Shown: positions 57,032 through 64,000 of the stretch, piece after piece
Position numbering within the stretch: the stretch's first letter is position 1
Layout: each line of letters begins with the position of its first letter
Source of the DNA: Terriglobia bacterium
GTDB lineage: Bacteria; Acidobacteriota; Terriglobia; Bryobacterales; Bryobacteraceae
DNA: 64,000 nt
NCBI GenBank assembly: GCA_020073345.1
Contig: JAIQFI010000030.1
Location: 1 to 64,000 of the forward strand
Direction: 5' to 3'
Translations under genes and position numbers: made by a program
Notes under the pieces: model-generated
Told to the model about the DNA's origin: nothing
The model's database searches: none
Seen by the model: only the letters and a program-made list of their open reading frames with translations

Positions 57032-57259
57032 TCCTAGGAGTTGCGGGAACCAGGAAGCGGCGACGCCAGAACGGCCGAGCGGTTCTGCATCGCCTCCGCT
57101 ACTGCGGATTAACGGTCTCCCCACTGCCCGCTTCAACGGCGACTAGGCTCACTTCTTCCAGCGTGTGAAAAATCGCCATTGCGTCTTCGATCTCGATGGA
57201 CGCATCCTGGACGTCCTTCCAGAACTCCTTCCGTCAACGCGGCGGGCGACGGCAAGTCG

Positions 57260-58117
57260 TTAGCGGTGCTTTCGGGTCAGATATGTTGCTAACGTGGCAG
57301 CCACTCCTACGAGCAATTCAGCTTCATCTCGATTAGGTTCGCGCCCCTCTTCGACGTGTCGGGCTTCGTTGGAGGCGAACCCCCAGAGCATCGGGAGAGC
57401 GTCCCCGAGTGGTTTAGGTAGAAATTCGGGGTGCTGTTTCAACACTTGTCCGAGCGTCGCTTTCGGATTGCCGACAAGGTCTCGGGCTACGCATTCCAGC
57501 GCACCCATTCCGTGCATTACCGCCCCCCGGTAGTTAGGTTCCGGGCGTCTAGAAAGCGCCAAGAGAGCCTCGTGAATCTGACCCGCCGCCGTAGGACGCT
57601 CGTCTTCGAGAAGCTCGGATCGCGCGGTCTCCATCGCGTCTTCAAAAGCCTCGGGGCCTCGCATCACGATCTTCCCATTTGTGAGCTTCCAGCCAATTCC
57701 TGCGTCGGAGAAGAACTCATTCATTGAATCTGCGAAGCGCTTCGCGATATCAGTTCGTTCTTCCGCGTCATGTTTCGCGAAGCAGGCGTGAAACGCCTCG
57801 ATAATGTCATAGACTCGAAACCATTTACACTCGTTGACTAGATCCTGCACCTCGCCCCAAACATTTGGAAATTCACTCCAGTTGTCTTTGTTGGGAGCTT
57901 TGCGAAGCAACCGACAGATGATGTCTCTCAACCCGGACGGGCCGCAATACTTGGCGAACGGTGGATCGACATTCCAGCCCAGCTTCTCGAATCCTAAATC
58001 CTTTACTGTATCGAGAACGCAGTAACGAAGATTCTCCGGGGCTTCCTCACGGATCGTAATTTCCGGAGGCTCACTGGAGTATTTTTCGCGTCTTGAGAAG
58101 GACTCGTCAGAGGACAT
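57260..58117 (-). CDS. AbiJ-like (AbiJ-NTD4 / HEPN) protein, probable defence effector
   Basis: A 285-aa protein of the family I recall as AbiJ-NTD4 with a C-terminal HEPN-like domain. The N-terminal half has APENLRYCVLDTVKDLG and NWSEFPNVWGEVQDLVNECKWFRVYDIIEAF; the C-terminal half has RPTAAGQIHEALLALSRRPEPN and WGFASNEARHVEEGREP with the Arg/His core typical of HEPN RNases. Such proteins occur in abortive-infection contexts; an RNase role is inferred. It starts 25 bp after the SEC-C stop, in an operon. The base composition is visibly more A/T-rich than the flanks. Confidence 0.75.
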   Translation of the reverse strand: MSSDESFSRREKYSSEPPEITIREEAPENLRYCVLDTVKDLGFEKLGWNVDPPFAKYCGPSGLRDIICRLLRKAPNKDNWSEFPNVWGEVQDLVNECKWFRVYDIIEAFHACFAKHDAEERTDIAKRFADSMNEFFSDAGIGWKLTNGKIVMRGPEAFEDAMETARSELLEDERPTAAGQIHEALLALSRRPEPNYRGAVMHGMGALECVARDLVGNPKATLGQVLKQHPEFLPKPLGDALPMLWGFASNEARHVEEGREPNRDEAELLVGVAATLATYLTRKHR

Positions 58118-58142
58118 GGGTTGAGCCTATCAATTTGCAGTC

Positions 58143-59348
58143 TTAGGTGCTCTTGACGGTTCCGTCTTCTGCAACGAACGGCAAGAAATCGGCTGGGAAT
58201 TCGTTCTTCAGCATGCGCCGTACGATGCACTTGGTTAAAGGGAGCCATTTCATAATCTTCTGGATATCCAGCCCCTCGTCTGCCACTAGCGTCGGTTCCC
58301 CAGAATCGAGAATTGCGTGAGCTACCTTTACGCGCAATGGCCGCAGATGCGACTCAACAACGCGAGAGATTTTGTTGCCGACCACTTCACGAGGAAAAAT
58401 CTCTTCCAACGACATCTGATCCCAATCGGGCCGCCCATAGAAGATTGCTTTGAGCCATCCCTCGCAAGCAGCGGTATCAGATGGCAGGCGCTCAATTATA
58501 CGTCTCGGCTCTCGGTTTTCTTCGCGCGCTGCTGCGTTAAGGCGGCCTCTCCTGGCCTGGATACCTTCAATCATTTTGAAAAAGCATAGGAATTGATAGG
58601 CGGCTGAGTTACTGGACAGAGCCTCGCGATAGAAGCTCGCATATGGTCGGAATTCGTCGGTCATGGTGCCGCTGCCGGGGACAGCCCATGCCGCTTCAAG
58701 ATATGGATTCACCAGACTGGTGCGCGAGTTGCCTGTAGCGATTTCGGTGCTGTCTGTTTGCGAGATGTGCATCGGCACATCCCGCTGCAATGACCAGTTA
58801 CTGAGCGATGGGGCCAAGGCACGGTAGGCGTTCAACTCTGCGTCGTCGAATCCCTGGGCGTCGATGGATTCCAGTACGATCTTACCCAGGAATCCTCTTT
58901 CATTGGGATAGCCATCAAAGATGAGTTGTCCATCAGATGTTTGAGCCCTGATCCTTATCTGCGTTGAGTTTTTGTTCTCAGGCGTGACGAACGCGGGAGG
59001 CAGAATTGCGAGGTGCGAATCCCCTTTCAAGTCTTTTGAAAACGCCATCCGATTTTCCGGCGAGAGTGGGTAACCCGGCCTGCTGAACACGAACACCACT
59101 TTGTATCGGCCCGGCTGACCGGCGGGTCCGCTCGCATTTCGGGGATCATTGGGATCAGCGAACTGGGCGACTACTATGATGTGGTGGCTCTGTCCCGGCA
59201 TGCCCATTGGTGGGAGTTGGAACTCTGGTTTGGCCATTGCAGCCGGTAGGGGCTTCACTTTGTCGACACTGCTTCCCGCGCCGTGACATTGCTTGTATTT
59301 CTTGCCGCTCCCGCATGGGCAGGGCGCGTTCCTGCCAATCTTGGCCAC
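58143..59348 (-). CDS. SEC-C zinc-motif protein paired with the AbiJ-like protein
   Basis: A 401-aa protein with an N-terminal SEC-C metal-binding motif (Cys10, Cys12, Cys21, His22 in [14 protein letters not shown]) followed by about 370 residues I cannot place. The last 80 residues ([32 protein letters not shown]) are weakly reminiscent of proteins annotated as MauJ-like, with low certainty. No signal peptide or membrane helix is seen. It is first in a two-gene minus-strand operon with the AbiJ-like gene inside the integrase-linked region; it could be a partner, sensor or antidote. Confidence 0.6.
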   Translation of the reverse strand: MAKIGRNAPCPCGSGKKYKQCHGAGSSVDKVKPLPAAMAKPEFQLPPMGMPGQSHHIIVVAQFADPNDPRNASGPAGQPGRYKVVFVFSRPGYPLSPENRMAFSKDLKGDSHLAILPPAFVTPENKNSTQIRIRAQTSDGQLIFDGYPNERGFLGKIVLESIDAQGFDDAELNAYRALAPSLSNWSLQRDVPMHISQTDSTEIATGNSRTSLVNPYLEAAWAVPGSGTMTDEFRPYASFYREALSSNSAAYQFLCFFKMIEGIQARRGRLNAAAREENREPRRIIERLPSDTAACEGWLKAIFYGRPDWDQMSLEEIFPREVVGNKISRVVESHLRPLRVKVAHAILDSGEPTLVADEGLDIQKIMKWLPLTKCIVRRMLKNEFPADFLPFVAEDGTVKST

Positions 59349-60117
59349 GGCAGCGATTCTATCATCCGGTCACTACGATAATGACGCGAAGTGGACGAGA
59401 GGCCAACCGTTGAAGTCGCCGCCGCTCGTGTTCCTCCCGTGCGATTCTTCCCCAGGGTTCCCACGACTCCCTGTAACTGAGGACCGCCGGTAACCGCGTA
59501 CAAAACGGCACAGTGACTCCCCGTGACTGCCGCCGAGACAGTCTATGAGTCCGCTCCTCTGGCGTTCGATTGGCCGCTTGCGCGCCACCTCAGGTCAGTC
59601 TGATTCGGAAGCACTGGCCACCCACGGTTTTCTTAGGTCCTCATAGTGGGCCTTAGCGGAAGTTACCTGTGCGGAAAGCATTTTCATACGCTTTCGTTAC
59701 GCCTCTATTCCCTTCGTTCGTCAGATGATAACCGCACTATTGCGCTCGGCGGGGCGAAATACAGATCCTTCCGGCACACCCGTAGCCGACGCCCAGGTGC
59801 GCCGAACGGTCCTGGACGAGACATGGAATTGGGATTCTGTACAAGTTGCGCTGAGTCGTCCCACGAGAGAACTGGGCGGTGGGGGAACGATATAACTCTT
59901 GCCTATGGCAATCGGTCCTCCGAAGAATGACACGAACACCCCCCTGGCGTCGACGCCGTACGTAGTCCTGAACTGGCCTTCACTTCTGGGGAAATGATTC
60001 TAGGGAACCTGGAAGTTATCGCCCGAGCGCCCAATTCGGGAAAGTAGTAATGTCCGGATGCGCAGTCACCCGGGCGCTATTTACTCCCGATCGGCTAAAC
60101 TTAGCTCTGACTAGCAG
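59349..60117. other. About 770 bp without a recognisable gene
   Basis: All open frames here are short and have no family resemblance. A 57-codon plus-strand frame (59725-59898) contains DPSGTPVADAQV, faintly like a Cna-B module, but this is too weak to call. The region probably holds the promoter of the SEC-C operon (59349-59450) and the right end of the integrated element. A kinase-like leader with GCTAAACT starts at 60093. Confidence 0.4.
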
Positions 60118-60301
60118 ATGCCGATTTCTCCCGGCGAAAAACTCGGAAGACGAGAAGGCAGCGGAGTGGCTCGGCAAAGCCATCGAGCAACGCCATCCTT
60201 TGGTGCTGATTATGCTGAATGGCGGCAGTAAGGCACACTGGCGCGCGAATCGTTACTTGCCCGCCCTGCTGCGCAAAGTGCATCTGCCCGAGACGATCTA
60301 A
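60118..60301 (+). pseudogene. Internally deleted kinase-TPR gene remnant
   Basis: The first ten codons (MPISPGEKLG, 60118-60147) match the start of kinase genes such as the one at 60572 (MSFSVGEKLG), including a similar leader (GCTAAACT). The sequence then changes frame and reads EDEKAAEWLGKAIEQRHPLV and RYLPALLRKVHLPE, which matches the C-terminus of the same neighbour (LAADWFEKAIEERYSIV ... LAALMNLPE). So almost the whole gene, kinase core and TPRs, is missing between the ends. This is the scar of a paralogous kinase gene. Confidence 0.72.
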
Positions 60302-60400
60302 AATTGGTTGACGATGAACCCCAACACGCGAACTGCGATGGGGATCGATTCTCAGCGGCGTTCGGGCACGCAGTGCGTCCCGGCTCTGAAACTCCCGCGC

Positions 60401-60420
60401 CGGAGATTCCCGAATCTCCG
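60401..60420. repeat. Perfect inverted repeat in kinase upstream region
   Basis: CGGAGATTC (60401-60409) and GAATCTCCG (60412-60420) form a perfect 9-bp inverted repeat with a 2-nt loop, 100 bp after the kinase remnant and 152 bp before the intact kinase start. No T-run follows, so an operator is as likely as a terminator. Confidence 0.5.
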
Positions 60421-60571
60421 CGTGCACACAGGGTGTGGCACTTGAGCCTGGTTCCGCAGTGTGGGTTGTTCCCGTTTGGTTGGTCATCCGGAAATTAGTT
60501 TTTTCAACAAAACCTTCCGGGTGCGCCGTCAGATACAGGAGCTATCCGCTAAACTAAGCTGAATCCTGAAG

Positions 60572-62704
60572 ATGTCTTTTTCTGTAGGCGAAAAACTCGG
60601 CCCGTACGAAATCCTCTCGCCCATTGGGGCGGGTGGCATGGGCGAGGTATGGAAAGCTCGTGACACACGTCTCGACCGGGTCGTCGCCATCAAGCAGCTC
60701 AAGGGCCAGCACAGTGCGCGCTTTCAACAGGAAGCCCGCGCCATTGCCGCGTTGAATCATCCTCACATTTGCCAGATTTACGACGTCGGGCCGGACTATC
60801 TAGTACTTGAGTATGTGGAGGGTGCGCCGGTTCAGGGCCCCATCGCACCGCCCGAAGCCGTGCGCGTAGCGCTGCAAATTACCAGCGCCCTGGAAGCCGC
60901 GCACCGGAAGAAGATTCTCCATCGAGACTTGAAACCGGGCAACATTCTGATGTCGGCGGCGGGAGCGAAGCTGCTGGATTTCGGCCTCGCTAAGTTAGTC
61001 GCCGACGAGGATGTGACCCAGACCATCGGGGTCTCCGGAACGCCCCTATACATGTCGCCGGAACAGGCGGAAGGCAAGCCCTTGGATGCGCGTTCGGATG
61101 TTTTCAGCTTCGGCGCGGTGCTCTATGAACTTCTCGCTGGGCGTCGCGGGTTCGACAGTCTGGCCGCAGTGCTGCGCGACGATCCGCCACCCTTGGGATC
61201 CGCCGTACCAGCCGGCTTGCAGACCATCGTGGCGCGCTGCCTGCGCAAGAATCCGGCGGAGCGTTTCGCCAGTGTCGCCGAGCTGAGATCCACGCTGGAA
61301 GGTGTGGCGACTCAACCTGTCGTGCAGCAGCCGTCTATCGCCGTGCTGCCCTTTGCCAACATGAGCCGCGACGCCGACGACGAGTATTTCTCCGACGGCC
61401 TGGCGGAAGAAATCATCAACCTGTTGGCACAGGTTTCGGGACTCAACGTGATCGCACGCACCTCGGCCTTCGCGTTTAAAGGGCAGAATACGGACATTCG
61501 CAAGATCGCCGAGACACTTGGGGTGACCAATGTGCTGGAAGGCAGTGTGCGGCGCGCGGGCACCCGACTCCGAGTCACCGCACAGCTCATCCGTGCCAGT
61601 GACGGAATGCATCTTTGGTCGCAGCGCTACGATCGTGAAATGACGGATGTGTTTGCGGTGCAGGATGAGATCTCGGCGGCTATCGCCGAAGCGCTGCAGC
61701 CCAAGCTGTCGCCGCAGGCCGCCGCGAAGCCACGCTACACTCCAAAGCTTCCGGCCTACGAAGCCCTCCTGAAGGCACGACATTTCCATTGGAAGGTAAC
61801 CGCGGAGTCGATGGACCAAGCCAAGAAGTTCTACGAGCAGTCCATCTCGCTCGATCCGCAATTCGCATTGGCCCAGGCCCTCTACGCCGACTATCTTTTT
61901 GGCCGAACCACAATCGGCATGACGCCCCTTCGCGAGATTGCTCCGGTCGCCCGCGCGTTGGCACAAAGGGCACTGGAACTGGAGCCTTCGCTCCCGGAGG
62001 CACACTCGATCCTGGGTGTTCTCGCCGCAACCTATGACTACAACTGGCAAGAGGCCGCGCGCCGGTTCAAGCTGGCGATGGCTGACGGCTCCGCTTCTCC
62101 GCACTGTTACATGACCAGCGGGGATTGTTACCTTTTAGGATCGGGGCGCCTGAAGGAAGCAGTGGAGCAACTTGAGCTCGCCGTTCAGGGAGACCCGCTC
62201 CACCTAATGATACGGACCATCATGGCGATCTGCCTCGGTGCAGTTGGCCGATATGCGGAGGCGGAGGAGCACCTTCGTCAGGCCCTGGCTCTCGATCCAA
62301 ACTTCTTCTGGGCCTACCACTACCTTGCTGAACACTGCGCTGCACGCCAGATGTTTGCGGAAGCGCTTCCTTTCGCTGAAAAGGCATTCTCTCTGGCCCC
62401 CTGGTACACGCCGAGCGTCGGCGTTTACGCGGGGCTGTCAGTTCGAATGGGCGAGCCAGATCGAGGAAGACAGATAGTCCAGCGGCTGGGCTCCGGTGAG
62501 GCCTATGGAGCATCGACAGGCTTGGCGATCTTCCACATCTGCTGCGGCGAAATAGATCTAGCCGCAGACTGGTTCGAGAAGGCGATCGAAGAACGATACT
62601 CCATTGTCGGGACGATTCTGCAAAGTGCGATCGGCGAACCCGTGCGCGGCAGCCCGCGCTGGCAGAAGCTAGCGGCGCTGATGAATCTGCCCGAGGCAGG
62701 GTAA
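60572..62704 (+). CDS. Ser/Thr protein kinase with TolB-like and TPR domains
   Basis: A 710-aa Hanks-type kinase. Residues 11-260: glycine loop GAGGMGEVW, Lys41 (VAIK), His117-Arg-Asp119 (HRDLKPGN), Asp136 (DFGLA) and SGTPLYMSPEQ, all intact. Residues 260-385 form a TolB/FlgO-like domain (SIAVLPFANMSRDADDEYFSDGLAEEI, VTNVLEGSVRRAGTRLRV) as in CadC/adenylate-cyclase hybrids, and the rest has about six TPRs. No membrane helix is evident. It probably phosphorylates or scaffolds proteins in response to an unknown signal. Its leader resembles that of the remnant at 60118. Confidence 0.93.
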   Translation: MSFSVGEKLGPYEILSPIGAGGMGEVWKARDTRLDRVVAIKQLKGQHSARFQQEARAIAALNHPHICQIYDVGPDYLVLEYVEGAPVQGPIAPPEAVRVALQITSALEAAHRKKILHRDLKPGNILMSAAGAKLLDFGLAKLVADEDVTQTIGVSGTPLYMSPEQAEGKPLDARSDVFSFGAVLYELLAGRRGFDSLAAVLRDDPPPLGSAVPAGLQTIVARCLRKNPAERFASVAELRSTLEGVATQPVVQQPSIAVLPFANMSRDADDEYFSDGLAEEIINLLAQVSGLNVIARTSAFAFKGQNTDIRKIAETLGVTNVLEGSVRRAGTRLRVTAQLIRASDGMHLWSQRYDREMTDVFAVQDEISAAIAEALQPKLSPQAAAKPRYTPKLPAYEALLKARHFHWKVTAESMDQAKKFYEQSISLDPQFALAQALYADYLFGRTTIGMTPLREIAPVARALAQRALELEPSLPEAHSILGVLAATYDYNWQEAARRFKLAMADGSASPHCYMTSGDCYLLGSGRLKEAVEQLELAVQGDPLHLMIRTIMAICLGAVGRYAEAEEHLRQALALDPNFFWAYHYLAEHCAARQMFAEALPFAEKAFSLAPWYTPSVGVYAGLSVRMGEPDRGRQIVQRLGSGEAYGASTGLAIFHICCGEIDLAADWFEKAIEERYSIVGTILQSAIGEPVRGSPRWQKLAALMNLPEAG

Positions 62705-62959
62705 TAGCATCTGGGTGATCGGTATCGAGATTCGGACCGTCCATGGATAATCTCCGGAGATCGGCCATGCGGAGACTATCCCACCTGAGATGTCCTGTGT
62801 TACAAGCATGAGGTTCCAGCACGCCTTCCGCCGGGCAAAGACAGGACTGTCGAATTGGTCGATTGCTCGATCGCCAGTAGCCATTTCGACACACCGCTTC
62901 TCCGAAAACCAACTAGCGCGGGAATGGTTTTGCCAAACACTGCTGAATCCTCACGCGGG

Positions 62960-63541
62960 TCATGCTCTGGATTGCAGCCGTCCGACGAGCCAGGCACGGG
63001 CTACCTTCCAATCGCGCTTCACCGTAATGATGGACACGCCGAGCACCTCGGCGATCTCCTCTTCTTGCAAGCCGCCGAAGAATCGCAGCTCCACCACTCT
63101 CGCCGCCCGCGCATCGGCCTTTTCGAGCTTCGAGAGAGCCTGATCCAAGGCGATCACATCCTCGCTCTGCGCCACAGGGTTCCATCCCTCGATCGCCGTC
63201 AGTCTGATCCGCTCCAGCTCGCCGCCGCGCTTGCCGGCGATCCGCGCCCGGGCGTGATCGATCAAAATACGCCGCATGGTCTGGGCCGCGATCGCGTAAA
63301 AGTGCGCACGATCCTGGTAGGCGAGAGGCTCCGAGCCCATGAGACGAAGGTAGAGTTCATTGACTAGCGCGTTCGGCTCCAGCGTGTGGCCGTTGCGCTC
63401 GTTATGGAGGAATCGCGAGGCAATCTGGCGAAGTTGGGGGTGAACGGCCGCAAACAGGCGCTCCTGTGCTCCCGGATCGCCGCCGCGCCAGTTCGCGAGC
63501 CACACCGTGATCTGCTGGGAAACAGACGACTTTTCTTCCAC
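62960..63541 (-). CDS. ECF RNA polymerase sigma factor of the kinase-associated type
   Basis: A 193-aa sigma-70 family protein. Region 2 is seen in PNALVNELYLRLMG and YAIAAQTMRRILIDHARARI, and region 4 in LQEEEIAEVLGVSIITVKRDWKVARAWL. The family (ECF of the TIGR02999/SigZ type) usually sits beside Ser/Thr kinase genes in Planctomycetota and Acidobacteria, as here. GTG 63541 is the likely start; the frame is open to 63622 but would cross the kinase start. It is divergent from the kinase at 63602 across 60 bp. Confidence 0.88.
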   Translation of the reverse strand: MEEKSSVSQQITVWLANWRGGDPGAQERLFAAVHPQLRQIASRFLHNERNGHTLEPNALVNELYLRLMGSEPLAYQDRAHFYAIAAQTMRRILIDHARARIAGKRGGELERIRLTAIEGWNPVAQSEDVIALDQALSKLEKADARAARVVELRFFGGLQEEEIAEVLGVSIITVKRDWKVARAWLVGRLQSRA

Positions 63542-63601
63542 GGTATTGTTATGATACTCAGACCGCACCGTTTCCGCTATCACGGTTGAGGGCTCCCGGG
63601 T

Positions 63602-64000
63602 ATGAACGATCCGGCAGATCAAAACACAGTCACCACGGACACCTTCCGCCGGATCCGGCGGATCTTCGAGGAGGCGTTGGAACGGCCGGCAGGTAAACGG
63701 CGGGCGTTTGTAGAAAACGCCTGCGCTGGTGACGCGGCGATTCTGCGCGAAGTGAATCGGATGCTGGACGCGGAAGGTCAGGCCGATCCGCTGCTGGACG
63801 GCATGCCTTCCGCACCGCCTTCATCGAGCGCACCCGAGGAGGGCCGCTTTCCGGCGGGCACTGTGCTCGCTGGGCGCTACCGGATTCTGGGCCTGCTGGG
63901 AACCGGAGGTATGGGAGAGGTGTACAAGGCCTTCGACCTGATCCTCAACCAGACCGTCGCGTTGAAGTTCTTGAACCCCGCACACATCAGCGAAGCCGCG
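63602..64000 (+). CDS. Ser/Thr protein kinase, N-terminal part (cut by window end)
   Basis: 133 codons from ATG 63602 to the window edge. A 75-residue N-terminal region rich in acidic and Arg residues (RRIRRIFEEALERPAGKRRAFVENACAGDAAILREVNRML) is the leader often seen in sigma-associated kinases; it is followed by the kinase start LAGRYRILGLLGTGGMGEVYKAFDL and VALKFL with the catalytic Lys. The rest is outside the window. It is divergent from the ECF sigma gene and is probably its regulatory partner. Confidence 0.9.
   Translation, partial: MNDPADQNTVTTDTFRRIRRIFEEALERPAGKRRAFVENACAGDAAILREVNRMLDAEGQADPLLDGMPSAPPSSSAPEEGRFPAGTVLAGRYRILGLLGTGGMGEVYKAFDLILNQTVALKFLNPAHISEAA

Noticed and set aside
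59646-59939. Short open frames on both strands as genes
   Set aside because: No Shine-Dalgarno, family likeness or operon context; judged as chance frames in a degenerate stretch.
60302-60571. Additional coding sequence between the remnant and the intact kinase
   Set aside because: No frame with family likeness; only the perfect inverted repeat at 60401-60420 and a leader-like end were noted.

Overview
The window looks like a chromosomal segment of an Acidobacteriota bacterium, most likely of the Bryobacterales/Solibacter type. This is inferred from the G+C-rich sequence, a diderm lipid A and Lpt gene set, several Ser/Thr kinases with TPR or beta-propeller C-termini, Cna-B-like secreted proteins, Gld-type ABC modules and REP-like palindromes. 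No rRNA, tRNA or CRISPR array was seen. Most genes are densely packed, often with 1-4 bp start/stop overlaps.

Layout: 0.0-6.0 kb is envelope biogenesis: lptB (partial), a very long LptC/OstA-like protein and an M20 peptidase on the minus strand, divergent from fabZ-lpxA-lpxI. 6-9 kb holds a DUF6159-like membrane protein, an orphan MacB/LolD-type ATPase and gatB. 9.2-12.5 kb is a compact three-gene set: a small membrane protein, a SAM methyltransferase and a membrane sulfatase-like hydrolase. 12.6-22.6 kb has a lipoprotein, rfbC-rfbB, a Cna-B-like secreted protein, murJ, cardiolipin synthase, an EEP nuclease, truA, a second lpxA and an oxidase subunit III. 22.6-31.8 kb includes an SDR, YihY, a CCAEP-tail radical SAM protein paired with an ATP-grasp enzyme, Ugd, a SirB1-like protein, YggX, RidA and an NYN-LOTUS protein. 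31.8-37.2 kb contains a two-subunit B12 mutase with isobutyryl-CoA-mutase-type residues, split by an AraC regulator, an outer-membrane barrel protein and a GT39-like enzyme. 37.3-42.9 kb has a bactofilin, a methyltransferase-like protein, lysS-lolC, and VOC and cupin proteins. 43-50.6 kb is a Gld-like ABC operon (ATPase, permease, GldG-like, DUF4340) running into pncB-pncA, then a terminator and lpxD. 50.6-53.5 kb has a degenerate JAMM-domain membrane protein, rsmI and hemH.

53.5-64 kb is the accessory region. A Ser/Thr kinase gene that has lost its N-lobe abuts a tyrosine recombinase, a small HTH protein, and a two-gene minus-strand module: an AbiJ-like HEPN protein and a SEC-C zinc-finger protein. 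This is the best candidate for a little-described, probably defensive, mobile system. Beyond it lie about 0.8 kb without a gene, the internally deleted remnant of a kinase-TPR gene, an intact kinase-TPR gene, and an ECF sigma factor divergent from another Ser/Thr kinase cut by the window end.

Lipid A synthesis is represented by fabZ, two lpxA copies, lpxI and lpxD at three separate loci, and export by lptB/lptC. All functions are assigned by reading the sequence and recalling families; no database search was run.
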